A stretch of DNA of 64,000 nucleotides from Spirometra erinaceieuropaei (Eukaryota; Platyhelminthes; Cestoda; Diphyllobothriidea; Diphyllobothriidae), in NCBI GenBank assembly GCA_902702965.1, contig CACRXP010000658.1, positions 248,358 to 312,357 of the forward strand, read 5' to 3'. The position numbers and the translations under genes are program-made. Every line of letters starts with the position of its first letter. Position 1 is the first letter of the stretch. The notes under the pieces were generated by a model. It searched no databases. It saw only the letters and a program-made list of their open reading frames with translations, and was not told where the DNA came from. Positions 37,896 through 49,578 of the stretch are shown here, in pieces.

Positions 37896-38767
37896 AAAAT
37901 TATCGATAAGGTATCCACTGAAAAGGTGTATTCTTGCTCAATATCTGTCTTCGCAATTGCGATGTCACGTTCCGACAAACTGCGTTAATACCATAAATAT
38001 GTCATACCAGAAATTGGTTCATATTTTGTTTCAAGATTTTGTATACACTTTAAATATTCCAGTCCGTCGGAAATGGGTTTGACTGCTCTTTTAGCGTGTG
38101 TCGTAAATGAATCAGTTTTTAGATTGCCTAACTTTCACATTTCAGAACAGTCAACTTTACAGAGCTTGTAGTCTCTTTTGACCATGTACATATTTGAGCT
38201 TTAGAAGCCATGAATATAATCTGCCGGGTTTCCGGTCCAACTGCTACCAGAACGCTTCTATGGGTGACACTTTATAGTAACAAAAAATGACCCGAATGCA
38301 GAAATTGTCATGATCCCAGGAGTGTAATTTATCTCCAATCTGCTCCTGTTTCGCTTGACGTCATGTAATTTACGTCGCGAATTGCCCATGGTTCGATGGT
38401 ATCTGAATGTAACGTTAAAATTTTTTCTTGTTAGTGATTGGTTTTCGTGCTTCCAAATTGTGTGTGCGGACTCATCTAAACTAGGCAGTACTTTTAACAT
38501 TTTTAGCCAGGAGAATTGTGCTAAGAGAAATAGACTTCTCGGTTTTGTTAGCGATTTTTTTCAGCCATGAACGGTTTTAAGAGGTAAATGGATGGTTTCA
38601 CAAGTATAATTGGGTCTGCTTGTTAGCTTTAAATATACAATTGAGAATATCTCTTAGAAACAATCTATACAAATTTCCAATCAGCAGTATTCTGGTAGGA
38701 GGCTCCATACTTCTAGACACTCTTGCTACGTCCTATTAGTTTTAGAAAAGTCAGCTAAGTTACTCAG

Positions 38768-38824
38768 TGGTAGGGGGCGCTCCCTTGTCTTTGTCGGTAA
38801 TACCATTCTGCCTAAGTTACTCAG
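38768..38824. mobile_element. Short MITE remnant with 13-bp direct repeats
   Basis: TTGTCTTTGTCGGTAATA and CTGCC match one arm of the 24.4-kb MITE. The insert is about 44 bases and is flanked by perfect CTAAGTTACTCAG at 38755-38767 and 38812-38824. Confidence 0.45.
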
Positions 38825-38859
38825 GTTGTCAAAGCTGAGAGATCCGGGTTGATGATTTA

Positions 38860-40262
38860 AAGAAAAAGATCGGCTTACCGGAACGGGTTTATTTAGGTAC
38901 TGACGTTTCGAAGAACTTGGTCAGCTCCCAATTGTCAAAGCGTAAAGTACACTTAATCGACCAGAAATTCCAAGTGGCATGTCGCGTTGGTCGGCCTCAT
39001 GTTGGTCGATTTTTCTTTTCTCTCGCTGTCTCGGCCTCTCGGGGGATGGTGGACGGGCGTTTTATCTATGGTTTGGGAGTCACCGCTTCGTCGGGTGATC
39101 AGTCTGGTGGTTCTTCCTCTTCGAGTAGACTCGCCATCGGCCTATGTATGACCTTCTTAAGTCCTGTGTTGTTACTTGATCACGAGCTCTACGGGCGTGA
39201 CGACGTAGGACTTTGTAGGCTGCAGGAAAGTCCAGATGCCTGTTGATAGAGCTGGCATCGGAGTACTAAGTCTCGAGCGTTAGCCGTTCTGCTTTTGTTT
39301 TTCCCCGGCCTAAGATGGTAGCTCTCTAGAGATCGAAGGTAGGCCCAGTTTCTCCAACGTGAGTTGCTATTCTAGAGTTTGGACCTAGTCTCCGAGCCGC
39401 GATTTTTGCCCGGTTTCTCCAACACAGTCGCAGTTGCCCTCATTACAACTTATTTTGTTGACAACTCCTGAGATTTCAGCGGGTGGCAGTGTGTTCTTTG
39501 GTTGCATCAGACAGCGTCGAATTGTTACTTGGAGTCGGTGGGCTATTCCTACTCTGGCGGGTTGTAACGGTAAAGAAACCGCCTCTGAGACCCCTTTAAC
39601 GTAAGGAATGGCCCGCTAGGCTTCAGTTTGTTACCCATTTGACGGTCGTCTGTGCACTCGGCGCCTGCTTCTCTCCATGAAAGGTCTGGGATAACCACTG
39701 GCTGCAAAGAGGTCCTGAAAGTACATTCGTTCGACCGTTTTATCTTCCGGCGTGTCGCAGTGTGTTTTAACTCTTTGGAATAGAGTTCGGACACATATAC
39801 GTTTGTGAGGCAGAAGATGGTTGCTGTTGAAGTGTAGGATCTGTCTCGTGTTGGTGGATTTTCGGAATACTGTAGGTTGCAGCTGTCCAGTGGTACACCG
39901 GCGCACAAGTACGTCAAGGAAGGAGAGTTGGCTGTTTGTTTCTGCTTCCATCGTAAATTGAATATCCGGATTAACCAAGTTCAGTAGTTCTTTTAGGTGT
40001 TTAGTGTCAGTTGTTTTGACAAGAACGAAGGTGTCATCGACATAGCGGGCCAGAACTTTGGTTGATACTTGGTGAACACTAAGTTTTCTATCCGTTTTAT
40101 TATTAGCAATTAGGCCTGACAAAGAGGAATTCACAGGAGTCCCCTTAATTTGTTCGTAAATTTGCCCACCAAAGGTGAAATAGGTCTGGAAGCAGTGTTG
40201 CAGAAGCTCGAGCAGATGGTCAGACTTCGGGGGCTTGTTCCTCTCATAGCACTCAGCCAGTA
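38860..40262 (-). mobile_element. Penelope-like element (R2): RT C-terminus, decayed endonuclease and 3' end
   Basis: From about 40262 downward on the - strand it reads the end of the RT: QIKGTPVNSSLSGLIA, RYVDDTFVLVKTTDTKHLKE, QFTMEAETNSQLSFLDVLV, FRKSTNTRQILHFNSNH. A connector (CVRTLFQRVKTHCDT) follows. A GIY-YIG region in mixed frames (SGVVNKISCNEGNCDCVGET) is broken by stops. Last comes a basic tail and a terminal non-coding end shared with E3. Catalytic YVDD is intact, but the element is 5'-truncated and frame-broken. Confidence 0.7.
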
Positions 40263-40440
40263 GTAGGTAGTTATGTTACCTGAATGTTAACGCAAGGTGC
40301 TTTCTTGCCCTTTTGTCAAGCTCTAAAGCAAACTGCCAAGCGCATTACCTGATATCCCGTTTTTTTCTATCAGTACGGTCTTGTCAAGTGATATCCTCAC
40401 AAAGGAATTAGTAAACATACCCCGACTAAGTGATATTTGC

Positions 40441-41782
40441 TGAATGTCGATTAAATAATCTCAACTAAAGTGACCTGAATGTTATTCCACTCGAAGGTCT
40501 CAGACAGATCGAAGGCGTGATATTCAACAAAAAAACAGTATTTATAAAGTGGTAACACGTGACATTGCTTGTTTGGTTGGTTTGCTTCCATCTTTGAGCA
40601 GTTGGCGAATTAAAGCGATTTGTATGCTCGGACTTCTCTCCATGGACATCCAAGCTGGGTGTTTTCTTAACAAAGAGGGGGCTTTAATGAAAGCGACGTT
40701 TACTGATTATCAAATTTCTTGAAATTTCATTCAGCCGACAATCGTCTTTGTCCGGTTAAGCATTGATTGTGCAAGGATCGTGTCTCCTTCCTCAAGGAGG
40801 ACTGTTGTTCAATGGAGTTATGTTCTCAAATGATAGTGAGCTAACAAGCTGACAAATTAACAAAGTTGACGAGGGAAGACAGAAAATTGTTTGCTTGTGT
40901 CTGATTTATTTGTTTACTCGCTTTAGCCATCCCTTCCCATATCTTTGCTTCCTCTCAGCAACGAAAGAAAAAACGTAAGGGAAAAAAACCTCTTAGTACC
41001 AACCTCGGATTAACAGCCACCCCGTCTCCTTCCTTCAACATGCCGAAGTCTTAGAGTTTATGGGTTTCTTTTTTCTCGCCAACTTAATTGGGCCAACTGG
41101 AAAGCATTTTGGGTGCAAGATTCTTCAGAAGAGGTTAATTGCACTAAATTCTTATAATTCATTTCAATTTAGGCAATTCCACCAATGAACTTTTCCTCTG
41201 TAGTCGGAAAAATGCGACGAAAAATCCTCACTGATCAAAGACTTCGACGAAACAGACTCATAAAAAGAATTTTTAGCTTAAAATAAGAAAGCTCAGTAAT
41301 TGGTGAAATATTCTGCCCATTTTCTGAGTTTTTGTACGTTCGCTGAATAGATAATAACTGCAAATGAGACGGGTGACGTCATACTAACATATCCGTCCTT
41401 GTTAATTTGAGGGTGTACATTTTGTGAACGGCACTCTTTATGGCGATGGAAGGTAAGTATTTGGCAATGTAACATGCAGCATAATCAGAATAGCTGAGTC
41501 TAGGAGAAAACTGCCCTTAGCAATTTGTTCGATTTTTTAATTTGCCTTTTCTTTGTTAAGAAAACATCCAGCCACGATTTTGATGGGGATAATTTCGATC
41601 ACACAAATCGCTTGAATTCCTCAAACGCTCAAAGATGGAAGCAAAACTACCAAACAAACAACATCATATGTGGCCAATTTATAAATACTCTTTTTAAACA
41701 AATATCATGCCTTCGAGCTATGAGATCCTTGAGTGAAATAATATTCAGGTCACTTTAGTTGAGATTATTTAATTGACATTCA
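40441..41782. repeat. Large inverted repeat (arms about 235 bp)
   Basis: 40441-40677 matches the complement of 41551-41782, including GATTAAATAATCTCAACTAA, CTTCCATCTTTGAGC and GTTTTCTTAACAAAG. The arms are diverged and the 870-base spacer has no gene I can support. It may be a non-autonomous DNA element or two inverted copies of one repeat. Confidence 0.45.
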
Positions 41783-42138
41783 TTCGATCAGCCCAAGGCC
41801 AACAACTTGACCGTTTATTCAAAATTCTGGTACATTTTTGCACTAAACGCTTTGATAGTGAAGAGCCGGCCAGCCTCTCTGAAACATCAACAATACAGTT
41901 CCCTTGATCCTGTGAGCACTTCTGTTTTTCCTCAGATTATCGACCCGGATCTCCTACGTTTAATAACTTGAACTTTTAAATAAAACGGGATGAGACAGGT
42001 GCATGGTCCCTAGTCGAATTTTTTATAAAATTCGAAAATTAAGGAATCGCAAACTTTTGCTGTCCAAGGGCAGTTTTATCGTAGGCTCAGTTTTTCTGAT
42101 TATGCTGCATGTTACATTGTCAAGTACTTGCATTCCAT
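41446..42138. repeat. Second inverted repeat (arms about 73 bp), overlapping the first
   Basis: 41446-41518 (GGTAAGTATTTGGCAATGTA, then ACATGCAGCATAATCAGAA) is the complement of 42066-42138 with few changes. It encloses the right arm of the 40.4-41.8 kb repeat. At 41.85-41.96 kb, within its spacer, lies a diverged copy of the E3/R2 PLE terminal motif (GAGCCGGCCAGCCTCTCTGA, then AACATCA). Confidence 0.45.
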
Positions 42139-45100
42139 CAAAGTGAAGGGTTACAGTACGAGTTACAGTACGACTTTGCAGAGCGACGGCGTGTAAGGAA
42201 GAACAAGTGTCTCGAAATAATGTTCAGAAAAACATTTATTTTTCGGAGAGAATGTCTGATGATCGCTTTTTTAAATGAGGTCATGTCATTAACTTCATAT
42301 AGCCTTAGTCTTTTCTTGTTGAGTTCACCTACGTTTATAGGTTACGTTCCTAGTATAGCATGTTGATGTCATAATTCATACGTTATTTCTTTGCGCCTGT
42401 TTGCACGTGTCGTACACCTCTGTATAACAATGAAACTACCAAAAATTACTTTTCTCCAAGTCCCGCAAAATATCACGTTTAATCACAGCCTCTATTGCAG
42501 GCCTTCCCATATTTCAGGACTTGGGATATATCATTAATCAAAAGATTAAATAGTAGAAAAAAGAAGCTACGAAGAGTCCCAGCAATCGTGTAAGAAAAGA
42601 GGGCCTCCATCAGATTTCGCTTGCATGTCTTCCTTTCGTCTTTTAGGTTTCCCCCGATTAGATTAAACGTACCGACTGAATAACAAAAGGAGAAGTTAAG
42701 TTTTTGTCCACAATTGCACACCACAGAGACGAAATTGCTACCTTAATTATTTTAAGACAAAGTCTCTGCTTTAACTGGAGTACTAATCTGCGAAAGCAAC
42801 GTGGTAAGTTATCAGGGATTATGCCATTTGACGTAGCTTTTTGAGTTGGCTCTAAAGCTAATATGACCTCCAATGAAACTTCCAAAGTCGTTTTTTTCAT
42901 TTTGGAGGTACCTCCAGTTTTTGATAACTGGCCAGGCGTATGTGAAAGCAGTCTGCTTGGTGTTGGCTTTCGAGCAAAAACAAAGATTGGATACCGTCTT
43001 TTAAATGTTCAGCGACTTAGAACTGTTGATCGCATTATAGCCGCGAATCTTTCGATTCTAAAGACTTTCAATGTTATGGTCAGTGCACATAAAACTATGC
43101 ATATGTATAAGCAGCATATTTTGATTTTTAAATGTTCAGTTTTAATACTATGTCACCATCTGGCAAACAAACTAATGTGCTCCCACTTTTTAATGTTCCT
43201 TAATGACATCGTCCGCGCTTCTGTGCCCTTGAAGTAAACGGAGTTCTCACTTTACCTGCTGCATTTTCGCCCGAAATGTGTTGTGGTGGCGAGGGATTTC
43301 GAAAGGAATATTGTCCATTCCAAAATAAGAACACATTTTATTTACTCAGAATATCAAAATCAGACCGTTGGGTTTATTTTAACCCTTTGCAAACCATCAA
43401 TCGCGTCGGTGTCTCACTGTATACACTTAAAGTGAACTATACGCCTTACCGATCCAAGCTTGAGGTATTCCTCGATGACCCACTGATAAGAACGACGCTT
43501 TGGCCTCATCGGCGTTGTTGCTGTCTGCAGCCTACCAAATATGCAAGCAAAAAACGAATTGGAGGAGAGGGTTGAGGACCGTCAGGAGATCAGGATTCAG
43601 ATTGTTGACTGTTTGCCCTTTGCTATTCTGCCCTTCCTCATATTACCGTAAAGAACAAATTCCTGGCATGCAATCTCGAGACGTCAAAAAAGATTTCTGG
43701 CAGAGATCTTTTTTCCTTATGACACCTTCGGCAGCTTGATTTATTGTCAACTAGAAAGGCTATTCGGCCGCTGGAACGTGAAATTTATTTCCTTAACTTT
43801 TTGAATTTGCGTTTGAAGCCGTAATTCGAGACAGCCGTAGAGAGGGGCAACTGACGAAGAAAAGTACGAAGTATAGATGTGCAGCAGTTTCATTGGGACC
43901 ATGGAGTCACTGAAATTAGTTGTTCAATCGCAGATGTTCCTCATTGGTGCGGCTATCTTTCGGTTAGCACATATGAGTAGACGGCAGCCGTGTTTTGATT
44001 CCGGGTTTTCGTGGTTGGCGCACATTGGCTTACCATTGTTATCAGCTGAGCCAATACTCATTCGTGCTCCCACCATTTAAGTGGAGAGAAAGGAGGTGAT
44101 CGCGTTTGTTGAAAAACCTTGCCGAGAGAATTATGGCTCAAGACTTTCGAGCTTGTTGAATTTGAAAGTTTGCCAGGTCCCATTTACTTATATGTAATTG
44201 GATACCTGACGGTTTCCGCCTCGATAATAATCTGTGGTGGGTCATTAGGCTCTGAGATAATTCTCAAGCATTTAACTTGTCTGTAGTTGCAAGTACATCA
44301 GATTCAGATGTTTCTCACTGCGTCGCCGGATCCCTCGGCCCAAGTTGCGGGTGGCGTGAGGAGGCGGATGCCTATTTCTCAGTAACTCTTCGTGTAGGGA
44401 AGTGCCGGGAAAATTCGCTGTCTCGTTCAGCCTGATTCTGCATGCACTGGTTGGCGAAGTTGTCATTATCCCCCTACGAGAAATACTCGTTGAACGTATA
44501 TCGATTATTCAAGCTTAAGAGTTGCCAAACTCCTCCTCACAAAGGCGCCTTAAAAGGCCGGTGTGGCTCATCCACACAATTGAATCGGTGGCCGATTGAG
44601 TGGCTGTCGTTAAAAACCCAGCCCCCTCGTCATATTTGTCGTTTTCCCGAACATATTGGTTTTTAGGCTACCTCACCGTTTACGGTAAACCAGGACTTCA
44701 TGAAATGCCCTCGACCACTTGGTCGGGACTTTAACAAATGAAACACACATTTGAACGCCTAAACTTGTGGAATATTTCCGAAGGCTGCATCAAACGTCAT
44801 TTGATGTACTCATACGTAAAAATTTAATGTATTGGTCAAGCTCAACTGTCTTTAGACACTATTTTCAAGCCAACTTTACGGAAATAGACTGATATTTCAA
44901 AAAAATGTTCTTTTAAATGCAACGAAGTTCTCAGACTACAGAAGCGGAGTCTCAAAATAAAACTGACTAGTATGCACTGCTGGCCCATTAAAATGTAATA
45001 TCGTGGATGTACTAGAAAAGAGTTAGCCAAGTAATTCATTCATCGGAATTTTCCGCCTGACTAGACACCGCGTTCAGAAACCATCATGCCTGCCGTCGAT

Positions 45101-45329
45101 ATTTTCAATATACGAAGTAAAGCATTGTATATTTTCTAGTAACCCGACACCTGTCAGAAATAGTTTCAGCGAATACTGGCCGCGTATCTGCTGATCCTGC
45201 TCTTTTTGCAGACACTCACATGCGCTAGCCCGATCACTGTACTATGCTTTGGCGCGTGCCGATAGCGTACTCTCACAAGAGGGGGGGGGGGGAGCGGAAT
45301 GCCTCGTGAGCTGATCTGAATATTTTTTG
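42139..45329. other. Unassigned with moderately long frames
   Basis: Two consecutive + frames (42863-43237 and 43276-43575, 124 and 99 codons) are longer than expected in AT-rich DNA but lack recognisable motifs or splice support. Confidence 0.25.
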
Positions 45330-45785
45330 GATCATTGAACAGACGTTCACTGCGGTGCGTTAAAAGCTGTGGTTTCGACTGTCGCCCACTGACAGGAAAA
45401 CTGGGTCATGATCTGGGGCTGATCAGACTGCAAAGGCTCGTTCCTAATTCGGCCACTACGGCATTCCCACTCAGCTGGGGGTTCGAGCTGCTTCTTTCTC
45501 GTTTCGGTGAAATCCTGGTCCATCGTGCGCCAACCAGGCGTGTCTGACACGCGCAGTTGTGCTTTTTAGCTTTGTCAGCCACTGCGCCTTATCCCGCCTC
45601 CGGCCTTCTTGACTCTGTCTTGCCACCTAGCCCAGGTGGGTCTAGGAGGGGATTGAAGTGCATATTGAGCAAGTTTACCAGCACTATAAACTAGCTTTCG
45701 AGTAAGTCACTATCCCTCCAACCATCCAACTGTAGGCCATGTCACGGACGTCGTTGATAACTACGGTCAAACTGTCAGATAGACT
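45330..45785 (+). mobile_element. LINE 3' tail fragment
   Basis: CACTACGGCATTCCCACTCA, TTCGGTGAAATCCTGGTCCA, CTTCTTGACTCTGTCTTGCC, a CAGCACTATAAAC block and a terminal CGGTCAAACTGTC match the common LINE end. It is non-coding. A 13-G run lies just upstream at about 45281. Confidence 0.5.
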
Positions 45786-46279
45786 TTAAACTCCCCATCT
45801 AATATGGAATTTTAGCGACCTTCTGTGGTGAGTGATACTTGGAACCTCGGTGCCTCCCTCACACCTGCCTCCAGCTCCGAGCTTGCTGTCTAAATTTCTA
45901 CATCAGGCTTTAACTCTGTGGAAGAATGATAGGAAGTCATCCACCCGACAACGAAAGTCGTCTCAAAGGAGAACTATGACTGCAAAACATTTCTCCACTC
46001 GCCACTTTTGTTGTCATCTTACTTCCACGGACTGTTGACTTCTTACATGCACATTCCGTTCTTAATTGAGAGTTCCGGTTCGGATAGTAAACTAGTGGAT
46101 TGATAAGAGAAGGGAGGGGTCGACTCCAGGGACTCCATCCCTGTAACACATCAGCGTACTGGTCCTTATAATAAATCTGACGCACTTTGAAGCTATCACG
46201 ACGTGACCTGGAAGGCCGCCAAATGACGGGACAACTAGACCCTCGTAGTCAGTACCGTATGTTCATGGGAGGTGAGTGG

Positions 46280-46630
46280 CTGGCTTGCTGAGGGGCAGAC
46301 TCAATGGGTTCTTCTTAATGCAGTATTCATCTCACTCTCATGGATGTGAGATCTGAGGCACCCTTCTTTTGTTCCGTGAAAACCTGGTACATTGTGTAGC
46401 GCCCATGCCGCATGTTTTACCGGCTACTGCGTCCGATCCCGCCTCGGGTGGCGCTGAATTAGCTTTTTCACCGGGCTCAGGTGAGTGTGGGAGGGGAGAC
46501 TGTGGCAAATGCAGCGCAAGTCTGCCATCGCTATAAACTGATTCACGTGCAAATCACTTTTCTGCGTCAGCTGTGATGTTCAGCACACGATGGCAACATC
46601 GTTTGCGACAATCGAATTGACGCTCTTATT
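46280..46630 (+). mobile_element. LINE 3' tail fragment
   Basis: CGTGAAAACCTGGTACATTG, CCCGCCTCGGGTGGC, GCAGCGCAAGTCTGCC followed by GCTATAAACTGATTCACGTG, and a degraded terminus near 46620 match the common LINE end. Confidence 0.45.
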
Positions 46631-47296
46631 TTAGTTGATTATTGATCATATTTTGACAAGTGTGGCTACTCATTGTTGTACTAATCTTCAGTTTTCCTCT
46701 GAGGAAGGAGTCGCCGGACAATACTTTATGCATGAGTGAGCTAAGGTAAAATGTCGAAAAGAAGTATGCTCAAGTGTAGATCCTACTGCTCTTTTTCAAT
46801 GGGCCTAAATGTGCTCGTGTATCCGAAAATTAATTTCATTAAATTCCATGTTTTACAGCATATCTTCTTCAGATTATTAGTTGTTGTTTACTGGCTTCCT
46901 TTGGAACCACCAAAAATCCTGATAAGCCTTCTTTGACGTCTATCAGTTTCCGTTCTTCATTTCTTAAATCATTTTTTTTCTGATTTGCCCTTTAAGAATT
47001 TTCTCCGAGTACTACTCATTTCAAAGAACTAATGAACTAGAAAAGTCATTGCTTCATCCATTTTTAGCAATAATCGATGGCGCCGCTCCTGATTACGCTC
47101 ACTACTTACCTGTTCCATGTATACTAAAATTTTCGCAGTTGCAGATTTAGTAAAGCTTATATATTATTTGTTTAACAGCCTTCTTGCTAAACGGAAAGAA
47201 ATTCCTAGATTTTGTTTATGTACTACTAAAGAGGGCCATTTCTGCTATGTGTACAGAGAAATATGGACGCAAACAACACTTTACCTGGTGAGAATA

Positions 47297-48079
47297 CAGT
47301 GGGTTGGCTAACTCATGGAATGTCAACCGAAATTCCGAAATGTGTTTTCGTTTCGAAAAGATTAATTAAGCATGCTAGTAAAACTAGTCAGCCTGCAACA
47401 TAATTCTATAATATTTCAGTTACCTCAGGATACCAACTTTCGAACGAACTTCCTTCCGGCTGCATGCCAAAACGACACTCTGTAAAAATGACTACTTATG
47501 TAGCATGAATTTTTCTCCTTGATATTCGATGCCCCTAAAAGTCCAATTATATTTCATGGAAAAAATGCATAAACATATTCATTCTTTTGCTCATTCGATA
47601 GATAATTACGTCTTCTTCTAGTTTTACACTCGAAGAAGAGACATAATTCGATTTTAAAAAGGTTTCTAATTGTGAGACTTTTAAATACCGTGAAATGGCC
47701 GTTCATAAAACGCATGTCTCTGCATTTACCAATATGGCTTGTAAATCTAACACTATGAATCAAGTCCACTGCTAAATTCTATGAATCCTATATGGTTCCC
47801 CTTTATTAGCTTAGGGAAATGTGTGGTTTACCGTACGCGGAAAATATACGGCTTGTAGTTTCGAAACCCTGAATCCAAGTGTGACGGTAGAGTGGATTCA
47901 AAATTATTCGGGAATTGGAAAACTTTTCTTAAACCGAATTATGTCTTTCCTTCGAGTGTAAAACTAGAAGAAGACGTAATTATCTATCGAATGAGCAAAA
48001 GCATGCTTAATTAATCTTTTCGAAACGAAAACGCATTTCGGAATTTCGATTGACATGCCATGAGTTAGCCCACTTACTG
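47297..48079. mobile_element. Inverted-repeat DNA element (T1), complete
   Basis: The left end CAGTGGGTTGGCTAACTCAT...AAAAGATTAATTAAGCATGC is matched, almost base for base over about 78 bp, by the complement of 48000-48079. A second inner pair (47575-47645 and the complement of 47930-48000) is also near perfect. Length is about 783 bp with no transposase frame. It retains the unoccupied form of the site where the LINE entered T2 (CCTATATGGTTCCCC at 47788). Confidence 0.6.
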
Positions 48080-49317
48080 CATGTTTGCGCTTACTGCGAT
48101 GCAACTGTTCGGAAAACATCCACTGAATTATGGGCATGCTACCACTTCTGTTTTTTTTCAAATATCTCTCGGATATGCATCGTTTCCTAGAAAGAACATT
48201 TTCGTAAGTTAGCATCCTGTAGTACTCGACACCCACTACATTTCATATTTTGAGCCAAAAACTAAGTGAAACAGAAAGATATATATGTGTATAACGTATT
48301 TTATGTATATTTTTGTACAGATGTTCGTGTGATATGATGCACGATTGTGCTCTGCATGAATCTTCTTCGACTTCCCGGAACAGATTTGGTTGAGGAAAAT
48401 ATGAGACGCAAACACATCTCATAAGGAAAAGACGAAAAAGTCACATCTGCCGAGTATAAGCAGAAGAAGTCAGCAAGAGCTTTCCCTTTTTATGTGCTCT
48501 GCGAAGACATAATGCTACTTGCATATGCAAGTCATCTAAAATTATATAAACATGCTTGAGAGCATGCAATAGAATGTCCTGACTTTACGAAACGCGAATC
48601 CTACTGAACCGGACGGACGCAAAATCTGTGCTTTAGAACAAATAGGGCTTGTGCTTTTTACAGGCTGAAAGGATGAGCTGCCGTAAGTGTTCATTTTGGG
48701 GAAGACTGCAACTATAGCTTGTTGTCCTGTTGGGCCGAAAGGCAGCTGCAAATCCCACAGGCTCTGCTCCACCAGGATCTCTGAAAAAGAGGGGATTCGT
48801 TCCGGCAGTATCCTGTGTGGTGAGGTGTCTTTTTCTGTTTGGGGTTGAGTCGACTTTGTTTTTGACCTTTCCGACAAAGCTTGGCAGAGTGCCTGAAGAA
48901 TTTAAACCTTTGGATGGGAGAGCCGTCTGTCAGACTGTCGGTGGATTTCACTGTAAGAGAAGGAAAGACAGTAAAACGCCAAAAAGAAAGGAATAAGGAT
49001 TTCGTTGACCGGTGGGTTGATCTTAAGGACTCTCTTTTCGATATGGAAGTTCGCTTAGTCCAAGCTCTAACCTAATTATTTATCAGGGGCAGATGCGTCA
49101 GAAATAGCTAGTTCAGACTCATCATACTTCCCTATGCATTTGGACCTAAAGTAAAGTGCTAGCCAAGTCATGAACTTTGAATAGAGAAGAATGATGTGTT
49201 CTTTTCAGAAAATTTTGGCCCATCTCATACCGAAAGTGTAATAATTTGGTATAGAAAAACTGGCGTCTTTAAGTGCTCTCGAAATAGACTGATTGATTAA
49301 TTGTGTTGTGGATAAAA
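48080..49317. other. Unassigned
   Basis: Overlapping frames at 48542-49075 on both strands. The + frame at 48881-49075 (VDLKDSLFDMEVRLVQALT) looks mildly protein-like but cannot be assigned. Confidence 0.25.
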
Positions 49318-49578
49318 TTAGTGATAAAACACCTCAAGGGTCGTCGCTACTTTCTCGGATGAGCTAGTAATTATGATGCGGAACTCCAGAAATGCGCCTT
49401 CAAAACAAAATCGCATACGCGCGAGATTAGAGGGAGCAACGAGCAATTCCAAAGATTTATTCAAAAAGGGATCCAGATTCCGATATTTATTAATTTTGAA
49501 AGCCAAGTTAAGGGAGTCTTGTTCTGACGGTTCATTTACATAAATGCGTAACTTCATATCATCCGGCTCCAACAGACG
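49318..49578 (-). CDS. Orphan exon candidate, unrecognised
   Basis: The open frame begins after a TAG near 49579 with ARLLEPDDMKLRIYVNEPSE and continues about 85 codons to a stop at 49318. Its first 65 residues look protein-like, with hydrophobic residues spaced as in a small alpha/beta fold (LRIYVNEP, FKINKYRNLDPFLNKSLELL, RMRFCFEGAF). CATAG/G could serve as acceptor. I see no secure donor and cannot name a family. A ubiquitin-fold or doublecortin-like domain is possible on pattern alone. Confidence 0.22.
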   Translation of the reverse strand, partial: RLLEPDDMKLRIYVNEPSEQDSLNLAFKINKYRNLDPFLNKSLELLVAPSNLARMRFCFEGAFLEFRIIITSSSEKVATTLEVFYH

